DNA from: Bradyrhizobium liaoningense
Lineage (GTDB): Bacteria > Pseudomonadota > Alphaproteobacteria > Rhizobiales > Xanthobacteraceae
NCBI RefSeq assembly: GCF_018130785.1
Contig: NZ_JAFCJT010000018.1
Coordinates: 94,757 to 158,756 of the forward strand
Length of the DNA: 64,000 nt
Reading direction: 5' to 3'
Position numbers and translations under genes: made by a program. Below, in pieces: positions 16,324 through 25,254 of this stretch (the first letter of the stretch is position 1; every line of letters starts with the position of its first letter). Under the pieces are notes generated by a model. That model did not search any database. It worked only from the letters and a program-made list of their open reading frames with translations, and was not told the DNA's origin.

Positions 16324-16926
16324 ATGCGGAATCTCGTTTCCAGCTTTCGGCTGCTCTCGCTCCTCGCGCTTGGCTTTGTGCTGACGCTTGGCGCGGTGAG
16401 GCCGGCTGCCGCACAGGCGCAGCAGCCAACCGCCGCGGGTCTTTGGCAGAAGACCGAGGACGGCAAGACGGTGGGATGGTTTCTCTTCGTCGACCACAAC
16501 GGCATCTTCGAAGGCGTGATCGCAAAAACCTTTCCGCGCCCCGGCGACGACCCGAACGAGGTCTGTGCGAAATGCACGGACGATCGCAAGAACGCGCCGG
16601 TGCTCGGGCTCTCCTTCATCCGCGACATGAAGCGCGAGGGCTTGAAGTATGACGGCGGCAACGTGGTCAATCCGCGCGACGGCAATATCTGGAAGGCCAA
16701 GATGTCGGTCAGCCCGGACGGGCAGACGCTGACCATGCGCGGCTTCCTCGGCATTTCCCTGTTCGGCAAGGACGAGACCTGGACGCGTCTGCCCGACGCC
16801 AACATCGCCCAGGTCGATCCCGCCATCGTCGCCAAATATCTCCCGGCACAGGCCGCGGCGACGACGAAGCCCGCGCCCGCAGCGAAGAGGGGCGGCGCGA
16901 TGATGGCGCCGGCGCCGAGGCAATAG
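16324..16926 (+). CDS. Secreted DUF2147 domain protein
   Basis: A 200-residue protein with a clear signal peptide (start at ATG 16324; hydrophobic core 'LLSLLALGFVLTLGAV', cleavage near 'AAA-QAQ'). The mature part matches the DUF2147 pattern: 'AAGLWQKTEDGKTVGWFLF', paired cysteines in 'VCAKCTDDRKNAPVLGLSFIRDMK', 'YDGGNVVNPRDGNIWKAKM' and 'RGFLGISLFGKDETWTR'. The family is periplasmic with a lipocalin-like barrel and no settled function. The tail is Ala/Pro/Lys-rich. It stands alone after the reductase gene. Confidence 0.85.
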   Translation: MRNLVSSFRLLSLLALGFVLTLGAVRPAAAQAQQPTAAGLWQKTEDGKTVGWFLFVDHNGIFEGVIAKTFPRPGDDPNEVCAKCTDDRKNAPVLGLSFIRDMKREGLKYDGGNVVNPRDGNIWKAKMSVSPDGQTLTMRGFLGISLFGKDETWTRLPDANIAQVDPAIVAKYLPAQAAATTKPAPAAKRGGAMMAPAPRQ

Positions 16927-16978
16927 GCTGCCTCTACGCAGCGTCGCCGTCGTCGCAACTGCTGCCTAACATGCCGCT

Positions 16979-17055
16979 GTCATTCCCCGCGAAGGCGGGG
17001 AATCCAGTTTACGCTGCGGCTTCTCCGTATTCTCGCGCTGCCTCTGGAGTACTGG
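16979..17055. repeat. Intergenic repeat family B, truncated copy
   Basis: It begins TGTCATTCCCCGC-GAAG-GCGGGGAATCCAGT and runs to GGAGTACTGG at 17055. The complete copy at 36037-36136 continues past the same GAGTACTGG into ATCGCCCGCC...GGGCGATGAC. Here that right arm is missing, replaced by the insertion-sequence remnant that follows. Confidence 0.75.
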
Positions 17056-17277
17056 GCGGATTCAACCGTTCGTCGCAACACTTCAGCAAAGGAGGTTGCG
17101 ATGGAGAACTGTGTGCGGGTAGGTCGTCCTCGAGAGATCTTGCGAGAGGATTATAGGCCGTTCTGGACTGCGATTGCCTCGGGGCGATCGAGCGAGGATG
17201 CTGCGGTTGAGGCCGGAGTGTCGCCGGCGGTCGGAGTACGCTGGTTCCGGAGGGCGGGCGGTATGCCGCTTGGCAAT
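17056..17277 (+). mobile_element. IS30-type insertion sequence, 5' remnant with truncated transposase
   Basis: From 17101 (ATG after a good AGGAGG at 17090) the frame reads 'MENCVRVGRPREILREDYRP', 'FWTAIASGRSSEDAAVEAGV', 'SPAVGVRWFRRAGGMP', the N-terminal helix-turn-helix start of IS30-family transposases. Homology stops around 17265-17277; no catalytic DDE part exists. The left edge coincides with the break in a family B repeat at 17055/17056. The open frame continuing to 17718 is antisense to a real gene and is not part of the element. Confidence 0.7.
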
Positions 17278-17891
17278 ACGCGCGTCGGGGGAGGCGGGGC
17301 AGGGGTGACCAACTCCGGCTTGGCGACCGTGATCGTCGTCTCCGGCTTGGGGGATACCTGCGCGATCTCCTGGGCCTGGGACGAAATCTGCCGGCGCAGC
17401 GCGGCGATGTTGTCTCGCTGCGAGACGATCAGTATGACTGCGCCAACGGCAAGCAGAATGGCCGCCGTACGCTTGATCACCGGTAGGAGCGGGCCCGAGA
17501 TCGCAGGCAGCTTGCTGCGGGAGATCTCGATCCCTGATCGCAAAACGGTCGCCTCGCCGGACACCAGAAGACCGCCTGTCTCAGTCGCCTTTGACGAGGT
17601 GAGGTGTTGTGACGGCAAGCGCTCCAGCGGCGCCTCGTCACGCGAGAATTTTTCGACCTCGTCGATCGCGACCTCGAGCGCCCGCTTCATCTGGTCGATG
17701 TTCCTGGCGTCGGCGTAGGTGAACTGCTCCTGGAGCTTGTAGCGGGCAAGGTCGTAGACCATCTGCCGCCTGGCTTCCGCGTCGTCCTTCACCGTCTCGA
17801 GCATGCGAGAGATCACGAGCGCGAACTGCACTTCGCTTGCGGCCAAGTCGGTCGGATCCTGCTGGCCAGGAAGCAAGTCTCTCGAACTCAT
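17151..17891 (-). CDS. Hypothetical single-pass membrane protein with an IS-derived C-terminus
   Basis: A 246-residue frame. Residues 1-~140 are helical and soluble ('LAASEVQFALVISRMLETVK', 'DDAEARRQMVYDLARYKLQE'), then one membrane helix ('VIKRTAAILLAVGAVILIVS', ~138-158), a short coiled coil ('NIAALRRQISSQAQEIAQV') and a Pro-rich stretch ending near residue 205. From there the frame reads antisense through the IS30 remnant, so the last ~40 residues ('IPPALRNQRTPTAGDTPA...') are not native. I do not recognise the family. Whether the altered protein still works is unknown. Confidence 0.65.
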   Translation of the reverse strand: MSSRDLLPGQQDPTDLAASEVQFALVISRMLETVKDDAEARRQMVYDLARYKLQEQFTYADARNIDQMKRALEVAIDEVEKFSRDEAPLERLPSQHLTSSKATETGGLLVSGEATVLRSGIEISRSKLPAISGPLLPVIKRTAAILLAVGAVILIVSQRDNIAALRRQISSQAQEIAQVSPKPETTITVAKPELVTPAPPPPTRVLPSGIPPALRNQRTPTAGDTPASTAASSLDRPEAIAVQNGL

Positions 17892-18245
17892 AGCGCTGAC
17901 GGTCCAATGCCAGTCACGCCAACACCCGATTTCTCTAATTAAAACAGTTGATTAAACGATACGGCTCGCGTCCGCGGCCGTTTCGTACACGTCCTCGCGC
18001 AACAAGGAAAGCCTCCAGAACGGCTGCGGCAAATTGCCGGCGCGTTGACATGCAGGACGTGCGCGCTGGCCGGCGTAACTCCGTGCGGCCGTAGTTCTCC
18101 GGAATGCACGCTGGCGCCGGATTTGCATAGCTGTCGCAAAGTTGCTGGGGGAGCGAGTCGCGGTCTGTCTGCCCGTCCGAAGGCGCAGAAGGCGGACGAC
18201 GTCGTCTGTCCCTCGCGGCGAGGATTGCGATCCGCGGGAGACGAC

Positions 18246-18602
18246 ATGCGATCTGGACGATTATGTGCAGCGACGCTGCTGGGATTAACAGTGCTGCTGG
18301 CGACACCGGCAACGGCGCGCGACGACGGGCGCTACGCCAACTCGCCGCTAAAACCCTGGTTCGAGAGCCTGCACAGCCAATACGGGCAATGCTGCTCGGA
18401 TGCCGACGGCTACGTCATAGCTGACGTCGACTGGGAATCCGATAGCGGCCACTACCGCGTGCGCATCGACGACGAATGGGTCGTCGTCCCGGACGGCGCG
18501 GTGATCACCGAGCCGAACAAGATCGGTCGCACCATGGTATGGAAGCACTATGTCGACGGCCATCCGCGCGTGCGCTGCTTCATGCCTGGCAGCATGACGT
18601 GA
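18246..18602 (+). CDS. Small secreted conserved hypothetical protein
   Basis: A 118-residue protein with a signal peptide ('LCAATLLGLTVLLATPATA-RDD', start ATG 18246; the frame extends upstream but without homology-like sequence). The mature part is 'RYANSPLKPWFESLHSQYGQCCSDADG', then 'VDWESDSGHYRVRIDDEWVVVPDGAVI' split over two strands, and 'CFMPGSMT' at the end. The CCSDADG motif and WVxVPDxAV strand recur in a rhizobial family of exported proteins of unknown function. The three cysteines could form one disulfide. It stands alone. Confidence 0.75.
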   Translation: MRSGRLCAATLLGLTVLLATPATARDDGRYANSPLKPWFESLHSQYGQCCSDADGYVIADVDWESDSGHYRVRIDDEWVVVPDGAVITEPNKIGRTMVWKHYVDGHPRVRCFMPGSMT

Positions 18603-18610
18603 GCGCGCGT

Positions 18611-18649
18611 GTCATTCCGGGCGACGCTTGGCGTTGAACCCGGAATGAC
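18611..18649. repeat. Short palindrome, GTCATTCCGGG...CCCGGAATGAC
   Basis: The arms GTCATTCCGGG and CCCGGAATGAC flank a ~17-base loop containing CGCTTGGCG, downstream of a stop codon. It is of the same style as the start of the repeat at 51259. It could act as a weak terminator; there is no T-run. Confidence 0.6.
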
Positions 18650-18660
18650 GGCATGAGGCT

Positions 18661-18945
18661 CAGCGCGCCGCGCTTTCCGAATCCGCGCTGGCCAGCCGCT
18701 TGACGCGCGGCGACAGCACCGAAACTTGCGCGGGCGAGGCGGGCATGCCGGCGACGATCATCGCGGGCGCAGTCGACTGCTCCTCGACCCCGGCGTCGCG
18801 CTAGCTCCGCACCGTCGGGCAGGCCCGCGCCGTCATCGTCAATCGAGATGTTGCCGCGACTGAGCGTGGCGACGATGTGCCGCGCGCCACGGGCGTGGAT
18901 GAGCGTGCGTACGGTCGCTTCGTCGCGGCCCAACTTTGAACAGTA
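18661..18945 (-). pseudogene. Decayed gene remnant on the minus strand
   Basis: Two frames together look like one decayed protein: 'EATVRTLIHARGARHIVATL' and 'SRGNISIDDDGAGLPDGAEL' in the upstream frame, then after a shift near 18800 'VEEQSTAPAMIVAGMPASPA', 'QVSVLSPRVKRLASADSESAAR' and a stop at 18661. No start is evident. I do not recognise the family. It sits beside a gene that is itself broken, so local decay is plausible. Confidence 0.35.
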
Positions 18946-18989
18946 CCGCTTCCGGTGCGTTATCCGCCGCAGCAAACAGGCGCAGCACG

Positions 18990-19445
18990 ATGGCTGTCGA
19001 GACGGAACTGAAACTCCGCGTACCCCTGCGCCATTTCAGAGCGCTGGCAAGCGGACGCATGGCTGACGGCAAGGTCGGTATACGCTCCGAAAGCGCGATC
19101 TGAGGTCGACCTACTTCGATACCGGTAAACGCAAGCTGAAACGGAACGGCTTCACGCTGCGCGTGCGTCAAGACGATGCGAAGCACCTGCAGACTGTCAA
19201 ATCGGCCAATGGAGCGCAATTCGGGCGCGGCGAATGGGAGACGGAGATCAAGGACAGCACGCCGGACTTTGGCAAGATCGATGGCACTCCGCTGGAACCG
19301 TTTGCATCCAGGAAGTTGCGCCGCAAGCTCAGGCCGGTATTCGAGACCTCGGTGCACCGCATCACATTGCCGCTCCGGACCCGACGGAGTGAGATCGAGC
19401 TAGGCGACCACCGCCCGGCTTTCGCTTTGAAAGTTCAGCAGAAAT
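18990..19445 (+). pseudogene. CYTH-CHAD protein gene, 5' part (CYTH domain), frameshifted and interrupted
   Basis: It starts 'MAVETELKLRVPLRHFRALA', the ExExK-type opening of CYTH domains (triphosphate tunnel enzymes). The frame breaks near 19075 and resumes as 'KRDLRSTYFDTGKRKLKRNG', 'FTLRVRQDDAKHLQTVKSAN', 'EWETEIKDSTPDF' up to 'LRTRRSEIEL' near 19400, then loses homology. The missing CYTH end and the CHAD domain are found at 26704-27797. Intact relatives hydrolyse inorganic triphosphate and bind polyphosphate. Confidence 0.8.
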
Positions 19446-19470
19446 CGGCGTAGCTGCGTGGCTGTTCGTA

Positions 19471-19489
19471 CCACTGTTTGTGACCACCG
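19471..19489 (+). repeat. Left copy of 19-bp direct repeat flanking the island (candidate attL)
   Basis: ACCACTGTTTGTGACCACC. It matches ACCACCGCTTGTGACCACC at 26630-26648 in 17 of 19 positions. The pair brackets the recombinase and acyltransferase genes. Confidence 0.55.
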
Positions 19490-19926
19490 ACAAGCGCGGT
19501 TGCGTGACGGCTGTCGGGCATCCGCAGTCACATTCCCTGCGATTGAGCTTCGCTCTACCTCTTTGCTGGTTCGCTCCGCAGGAGAAGCATCTTGTGCGGC
19601 GCTCCTTTTTAGGAAGCACGACCTGAAACGCAGCCGAGAAACAGGGACGCATCTTTAAGAAGGGGACGGAGGCACTCTCTGATTATGAATGGCCGCAAAC
19701 GTCCGCGGGCACATGGCGCGGCTTAGGGCCTTGCGATTGCCAAAGAGGCTGCGGATCAGGCCGCTGCACACACCGCAGCGAAGCCAATACCGAAGATGGC
19801 ACCCACGAGCATCTCCAGAAGCGGAAAACCGCGCCTTTCTTGACAAGGCTCGACGTGAGCGTCGGTCCGGAACTGGCCCGTTGACCCTTAAGAGCGCGGT
19901 GCAGAGGCCGGTCCATCACGACCAGA
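19490..19926. other. Island left end, no gene recognised
   Basis: 437 bp without a convincing gene. Short frames occur on both strands, including a hydrophobic run 'LLEMLVGAIFGIGFAAVCAAA' on the minus strand around 19765-19830 with no credible start or ribosome binding site. It could be gene debris. Confidence 0.4.
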
Positions 19927-21021
19927 TCATGATCTCGCTAGCGCTATTTTTGAGGCCCGCCACTTCAGCGCTGGTTGCTCGATGAGAATGGCCGACGAGA
20001 TTGCTAGTCCAGTCGTTATCGTCAACGAAAGAGCGAGCGAGGGCCAGAAGAGCAAACCGTAGCTGGCAATCACCTGCTGTACCGGAAAGGCAAAAAGGTA
20101 AATTCCATAAGAAATGTCGAGCTGAGGGTGCAACCATACTGGCGGCTCAATTTTACCAACAAGGATTGTCGCGAGCGCAAAGGCTGGCAAAAGCGCCACG
20201 GCACTAGTTGAGATGGCTGCAAGAATAGCGAGCCCGAACAAGACAATAATTGCTATCCTTAGCCCGCGATGGCGCTCGATAATGGCGAGAGCAGCACCAG
20301 AGATGAAGACGATGGCAAATTTCTGAAAATAGGCTGTCTCGACCGTCGTTGATGTGACGTGAAACCACACCAGGAAACCCAGGAAAGCGGCCAAAAGAGC
20401 TACTAGTAGAAATCGAGGTCGATATCTGACGGCGACCGCGATTATCGCGAGGTAGATGTATAGCTTGATTTCACTTGGAAGTGTCCACAGTGAACCATTC
20501 ATTGCGCTCGGGAATGGGTTCGTTTCAAAAACGCCGGGCAACGTGTAGCGGATACCGAATAGGATAGTCGAATTCCTGAAGAGAAAGTCAGGAACACGTT
20601 CCCAGAACTCCGATCCGGCTGCTGTAAACGAGGCACCCACGAGCACGCAAAAAACAGCCAATCCGACGAGTGCTGGGTATATCCGACACGCTCGTCGAAC
20701 TAGAAAACGCCAGCTTGATTGCCCTTTAAGAAGACTTTGGGCATTTAAGTAACCACTGATGGCAAAGAAGATGTAGACACCGACGGCACTGGGGCTTGCG
20801 CCATAAACAAATGTCTCCGGCACGCCGAGCAAGGCGAACTGATGAGACCAGAGCACCATGAGCGCCGCTGCCAATCGCAAAAGATCAAACGAGCCTACTC
20901 GAACGCGCATCGTACGTACGATCAACGCATCATTCTCGAGTGCCTGACTTGTCATCCCCTCGAACCAATCCCTCACAGGAACGCAGCGTCCGGGCCGTCC
21001 TGATTGGCCATGATTAAGCAT
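19927..21021 (-). CDS. Acyltransferase 3 family membrane O-acyltransferase (OafA-like, short form)
   Basis: Up to 364 residues with about ten membrane helices. Family signs are the N-terminal 'SFDLLRLAAALMVLWSHQFAL' with the essential histidine, 'GVYIFFAISGYLNAQSLLKG' and the 'RRACRIYPALVGL' arginine motif. Such proteins transfer acetyl or other acyl groups onto surface polysaccharides such as O-antigen, capsule, exopolysaccharide or Nod factors. The annotated ATG 21021 gives a ~37-residue leader; the ATG of 'MRVRVGSFDLLRL' (20910) fits the family better. It is AT-richer than the flanking chromosome and lies in the island. Confidence 0.85.
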   Translation of the reverse strand: MLNHGQSGRPGRCVPVRDWFEGMTSQALENDALIVRTMRVRVGSFDLLRLAAALMVLWSHQFALLGVPETFVYGASPSAVGVYIFFAISGYLNAQSLLKGQSSWRFLVRRACRIYPALVGLAVFCVLVGASFTAAGSEFWERVPDFLFRNSTILFGIRYTLPGVFETNPFPSAMNGSLWTLPSEIKLYIYLAIIAVAVRYRPRFLLVALLAAFLGFLVWFHVTSTTVETAYFQKFAIVFISGAALAIIERHRGLRIAIIVLFGLAILAAISTSAVALLPAFALATILVGKIEPPVWLHPQLDISYGIYLFAFPVQQVIASYGLLFWPSLALSLTITTGLAISSAILIEQPALKWRASKIALARS

Positions 21022-21119
21022 TGTTTAGCGGAGGGCGCAATTCTGCCGTGTCCCCCTCTGCACCCCGCGTGCGGCGGGTTGCGACCTAATCCGCTCTGAG
21101 AAGCGCAGCGGCACTACCA

Positions 21120-21492
21120 CCCAGGCCGCGAGGAGCTTCGGACTGTGCTCGACTTACTCTGCACCGGAGACGTCCACATGGTTACACGCATCGACCGCCT
21201 CGCGCGCAGCACCGGAGACTTGCGGGACATCGTGCGCATAGTGAAATTGCGTGGTGCATCGCTGCGGGCCACTAACAATCAATCGACACCAGCACGGCGG
21301 CCGGCAAGTGCTTTCTGGATATGCTCGGTTGTGTTCGCAGGGTTCGAGACAAATCTTCGTAGAGAGCGACAGCTTGAGGGTATTGACCGAGGCCAAAGCA
21401 CGCTGCCGTCTACCAAGGTCACAAAGCGTCCATCGACACCGCCAAAGTGAAGGCGCTCAAAGCCGAGGGTATGCAGCGCGTCTGATCGCCTC
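21120..21492 (+). pseudogene. Serine recombinase/resolvase relic
   Basis: In one frame 'REELRTVLDLLCTGDVHMVT', 'RIDRLARSTGDLRDIVRIVK', 'LRGASLRATNNQ' match the middle of a Tn3-type resolvase catalytic domain. The frame breaks near 21290, and 'FETNLRRERQLEGI' and 'STKVTKRP' pieces continue in other frames up to a stop near 21486. The N-terminal catalytic serine region is missing. It is non-functional, and lies between the two acyltransferase genes. Confidence 0.75.
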
Positions 21493-21517
21493 TTCCACCA
21501 TCGCCTCATGCTCCGGC

Positions 21518-23506
21518 TCAATCCATTCTTTGGTCGGCCTTAGTCCCAACGTGGAGGGCTGACCTAAAGGCAGCGTCGAATAGGCCGCTGTACTGGATCG
21601 CGTTGACGTTGGAAATGTGGGCTGTATCGCGGAAATTGGCCTGCCCGTTCCTGACGAGATAACATCGGTTTTGCTCGCACACCACCGACTGTGGATCAAC
21701 CATAACTAGTCGCGGATTGTCCCTGTGTTTGTGGAGGTTTTGAACGATTTCGGAGCGGAGGCTGCTCATCGTCAGATCAGGAGCGGCGTCCACGCTCCAT
21801 TCACCGATGGCTCCGCCAGCGCGGACCTGTTTCTCAATCCATCGCTGTGGCAGGTCGAAACCAATATTGAGTAGCGGCATGATCAGCACAACGGTCTTGC
21901 CGGAGGAAAGCAGTCGGTCAGCTAGCGCGGAAGCCTCAAGAGCGTTTCCCCAATTACCCCCGACGACAACGATGCTTGGTTCAGTGTGGTTCAGCACGAA
22001 GTCCAGCGCGCTGCGGTTAAAATCCCGGCACGCCTGCTGATCTGTGGAGTTTCTGACAGGATCGTCAATGAAGGGCCTGCACGCGCTCTGGGTCGCGATC
22101 AATCCATGGATTCCGTTGGCAAGCGCAGCCGAAGAAATCGGCTCAAGGTACTGGTTAGCAAACGAATCTCCCCACAGCATTGCGGAAGGCTCCCCGCCGA
22201 CCTCGGCACTACCGAAATTGCAATAAGTCTCGCCCGCCTTCTTGGTGGAGTTGGCGTTCCTGAAACACTCGTCACGCGGCGTGTTGGTCCTTCTCGCCAG
22301 TTCGGCTGGCAACAGGTAGTCCGGCAACCTATTTGGGAAACCATTGTTCAGGAAAGCCAGCGCGATGAAGCCGAGTAACAACGCAAAGGTAGCGCTGAAG
22401 CTCGTCAGTAGTGTGCGCGGTGTCCAGAAATCCCGCCGCAATCTAACTGGTTGCTCCACGTAACGATGGGAGGCAATGCTGAGCGCGAGCGACGCCAACA
22501 CCATCAGCATCTTGTGCGAACCGTCTACGCCATATCCGCGCGTAGACAGCCAACCCAGCGCGAATACCCAAATCGGCCAGTGCCAAAGGTAAATCGAGTA
22601 GGACCAGTCGCCTAAGCGCTGAATGGCAGACATTCCGAGCAAGCTCTTTTCCCCGGTCCACCGCCGCGCCCCGACTATCATTGCTGCGCCAAGGATCGGC
22701 ACGATTGTAAGCAAGCCCGGCCATCGCGATTCGGGGAGGGGATAGGCGATACAGCCCACGACCAGCGCCCAGCCCACGGCGGCGCTTATCCCAGTTTCCA
22801 GCCACGGAATTTTGGTAACACCGCGGGATCGCCGCCTGATTTCTGCGATAGCGATCAATCCACCGGCCAGAGGTTCCCAAGCTCGGGCACGCAACGAGAA
22901 GAAGGAAGAGCCCATCGCGTCGCTTCGGGTCTCCCATACGCACCACGCCAAGGAGAGGACGGCGACGACCTGAAGCGCAATCATCACTGTGCTGATTTTA
23001 GACTTCGAGCCGGAAGCGAAACGCCATATCAGCGATACGACCAAAGGCATCCAGATGTAGAACTGCCATTCCACCGAGAGAGACCAAGTATGCAAGAGAG
23101 GCTTGGTCTGGGCGGCCATAGCGAAATAGCCATTGTCGCTATCGAAAGCAAAATTCGACACGAATGTCAGCGCAGACAACGCCTGTAGTAGGTGCTTCAG
23201 GTATTCGCGCGGCAAGGTCACGAACCAGCCTGCGACGACCGATGAAGCAGCCATGACCGCAAGCGCAGGATAGATGCGGCGCATTCGCATAATGCAGAAG
23301 TCACGGACAGAAAAACGATCCAAAGTGAGGTCGGTCAGCACCTTTCCCGTCATCAGGTATCCGGTTATCACCAAGAAGACATCGACGCCGACAAATCCCC
23401 CAGCGAACCCTGATATCTGGAAGTGATAGCCAACGACAGCGATCACTGAAAGCGCCCGAAGCGCGTTGATATCTACACGGAAGGCGTCGCCCCTTGCATT
23501 CTCCAT
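21518..23506 (-). CDS. Acyltransferase 3 - SGNH fusion protein (OafA/OafB type)
   Basis: 662 residues from ATG 23506 ('MENARGDAFRVDINALRALS'); the frame extends 59 codons upstream without family-like sequence. The N-terminal ~380 residues form an acyltransferase 3 domain: 'DINALRALSVIAVVGYHF', 'GGFVGVDVFLVITGYLMTG', 'RMRRIYPALAVM', 'LLHTWSLSVEWQFYIWMPL' and ~11 helices. The C-terminal ~240 residues form a periplasmic SGNH hydrolase-like domain with the nucleophile motif 'AMLWGDSFANQYLEPI'. This fusion is the standard form of O-antigen O-acetyltransferases: the membrane part moves acetyl across and the SGNH part attaches it. It is AT-rich and lies in the island. Confidence 0.9.
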   Translation of the reverse strand: MENARGDAFRVDINALRALSVIAVVGYHFQISGFAGGFVGVDVFLVITGYLMTGKVLTDLTLDRFSVRDFCIMRMRRIYPALAVMAASSVVAGWFVTLPREYLKHLLQALSALTFVSNFAFDSDNGYFAMAAQTKPLLHTWSLSVEWQFYIWMPLVVSLIWRFASGSKSKISTVMIALQVVAVLSLAWCVWETRSDAMGSSFFSLRARAWEPLAGGLIAIAEIRRRSRGVTKIPWLETGISAAVGWALVVGCIAYPLPESRWPGLLTIVPILGAAMIVGARRWTGEKSLLGMSAIQRLGDWSYSIYLWHWPIWVFALGWLSTRGYGVDGSHKMLMVLASLALSIASHRYVEQPVRLRRDFWTPRTLLTSFSATFALLLGFIALAFLNNGFPNRLPDYLLPAELARRTNTPRDECFRNANSTKKAGETYCNFGSAEVGGEPSAMLWGDSFANQYLEPISSAALANGIHGLIATQSACRPFIDDPVRNSTDQQACRDFNRSALDFVLNHTEPSIVVVGGNWGNALEASALADRLLSSGKTVVLIMPLLNIGFDLPQRWIEKQVRAGGAIGEWSVDAAPDLTMSSLRSEIVQNLHKHRDNPRLVMVDPQSVVCEQNRCYLVRNGQANFRDTAHISNVNAIQYSGLFDAAFRSALHVGTKADQRMD

Positions 23507-23849
23507 TCGAGGAGGCAGTGGGCCAAACCCAAACAACGAACGGCGAAAGCCAACTTGGACGGGCAACGAGGCACCGCGCCGCAACTGCGGCTCAGCACCG
23601 TATGGCGAATAAGACAATGTAAGGCCCCCCGGCCCTTTTCGAATGCGCTGGTTAGCATAGACCGCAGCGTGAAACCTGGACAAGCAGGGCTTGAGCCGCG
23701 ATGCAATCCGTAAGCATACGGACCTATCAGCAGGTCTCTAAGTTTCCAACGCCCACGGCCGGCGTGGGAAGAGCTATGCAAAACCGAATCGCAGTGATTC
23801 CGAAACGCGCGTTGTATATAACATAAATGCTCGATAAGGTTTTTTACAG

Positions 23850-24542
23850 ATGCTTATAGAGGCCGCTGTGACGAGCGAACGCACCCTAATCACCTACATC
23901 CGTGTCTCGACTTCCCAACAGGGGCGCTCAGGGTTGGGCATAGAAGCGCAGCGGCAGACGCTCGCTCACTTCGCTCAGGCTGAGAGGTTCACGGTGGCGC
24001 GCGAGTTTGTGGAGGTGGAGACTGGCAAAGGAGCGGACGCACTGGACCGCCGACCTCAGCTAAAGGCCGCCCTCGCTGCCGCAAAGAAGCTCAGGTGCCA
24101 CGTAGCTGTAGCTAAGCTCGACCGTCTGAGCCGCGACGTTCATTTCATCTCGGGCCTCATGGCCCACAAGGTGCCCTTCGTGGTCGCTGAGCTTGGCCCC
24201 GACGTTGACCCGTTCGTGCTGCACCTCTTCGCCGCACTGGCCGAAAAGGAACGCGCGCTGATCTCCACCCGCACCCGCCAAGCCCTCTCGGCTGCTAAGG
24301 CTCGTGGGGTCACCTTGGGCAACCCCAAGCTCCATATGGCCCGCAAGAGCGCCGTAGAGGCCGTGAAGGCCGAAGCTGACCGCTACGCGGCCAACGTCCT
24401 GCCAATCATCCGCGAGGCACAGAAGGCGGGTGCGAGCACGCTCAGGCAGGTGGCAGAAGCATTGAATGCGCGCGGTATCCCAACGGCGCGCGGCGGGCGC
24501 TGGTACGCGCAGTCAATCGCCAACATCCTGGAACGGGCTTGA
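23850..24542 (+). CDS. Serine recombinase (resolvase/invertase family)
   Basis: 230 residues. The resolvase catalytic domain has the nucleophile serine in 'TYIRVSTSQQGRSGLGIEAQ' (Ser20), arginines in 'VAVAKLDRLSRDVHFIS', and 'LFAALAEKERALISTRTRQAL' as the E-helix. The C-terminus 'STLRQVAEALNARGIPTARG' and 'RWYAQSIANILERA' is the small recombinase DNA-binding part. The length suits a resolvase or invertase. An internal GTG (23868) is an alternative start. It may be the recombinase that resolves or once moved the island, or part of an embedded transposon. Confidence 0.9.
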   Translation: MLIEAAVTSERTLITYIRVSTSQQGRSGLGIEAQRQTLAHFAQAERFTVAREFVEVETGKGADALDRRPQLKAALAAAKKLRCHVAVAKLDRLSRDVHFISGLMAHKVPFVVAELGPDVDPFVLHLFAALAEKERALISTRTRQALSAAKARGVTLGNPKLHMARKSAVEAVKAEADRYAANVLPIIREAQKAGASTLRQVAEALNARGIPTARGGRWYAQSIANILERA

Positions 24543-24627
24543 GAGTGGGCACAGCGGACTGAGCTGGCTTCCCGGGCGCTTCTAGGCCCGCAGCTAATGC
24601 AACGGCAGAAGGAACTCCGGTGGGCGC

Positions 24628-25245
24628 GTGGCTGACTATGATGTAGCGGTGATCTTCGGCCTCCCGTACCGGGATCGAGCGACATTCCCCAACAACGTCT
24701 TCTTTGCGCTCCAGGGGCCCCAAGGAGACGAGTGGTTAGACAAACCGACATGGAAGGGGCAGGTGAACTTGCGCGAGCACATGGTTCGAAGGCAGCTATC
24801 GGCCTCGGTCATTCAGGCGATCAACCGTATCCGGTGCCGCCATGTCACCGATGATCGCGGTGGGTGCCCGCCTGCCGACGTGTTCATTGTGCTCCCTTCA
24901 GGCGACCAAGGTGATGACATTCTCGCTGCTATCCGACGCGAGATGCCGGGGCTTCAGGTCGTTGATTGGCCCTTTGAGCCTGATGGTCCGAAGGTTCGCA
25001 GGGGAAGCGCGGGGGCGCCTCATGAGCGCTTGTTGACCTTCATGGACAATCGGGCTCCGGGACGAACCTCGATGACTGTGGTGGCCCGCGAACTGGGGCT
25101 CAAGCCGAACGCCAAGAAGGATTTGCAAAAGAACCTTCGTAACCAGGACCATCCGACAACGTTAGCTCTAAAGGCGATTGGCGTGGGCTACGCTGTGACT
25201 GGCAAAGGCCGGAGCGCAAGGAGCGAACTCGTGAAGGCAGCGTAA
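24628..25245 (+). CDS. Helicase-like protein fragment
   Basis: 205 residues from a GTG. It opens mid-domain ('YDVAVIFGLPYRDRATFPNN') and contains 'SASVIQAINRIRCRHVTDDR' and 'CPPADVFIVLP', which resemble motif VI (QxxxRxxR) and the following strand of an SF2 helicase C-terminal half. The second part ('TSMTVVARELGLKPNAKKDL') resembles a small helix-turn-helix. The lack of any N-terminal ATPase domain suggests a 5'-truncated phage or plasmid helicase/replication gene that may no longer be translated. The family call is tentative. Confidence 0.45.
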   Translation: MADYDVAVIFGLPYRDRATFPNNVFFALQGPQGDEWLDKPTWKGQVNLREHMVRRQLSASVIQAINRIRCRHVTDDRGGCPPADVFIVLPSGDQGDDILAAIRREMPGLQVVDWPFEPDGPKVRRGSAGAPHERLLTFMDNRAPGRTSMTVVARELGLKPNAKKDLQKNLRNQDHPTTLALKAIGVGYAVTGKGRSARSELVKAA

Positions 25246-25254
25246 TAAGAAACA

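Noticed and set aside
17278..17718. Continuation of the IS30-type open frame
   Set aside because: Downstream of ~17277 the sequence is antisense to the membrane-protein gene and no longer resembles a transposase.
19683..19985. 98-codon plus-strand frame at the island's left end
   Set aside because: Arg/Pro/His-rich composition, no motif, and overlaps the 3' end of an acyltransferase gene on the other strand.
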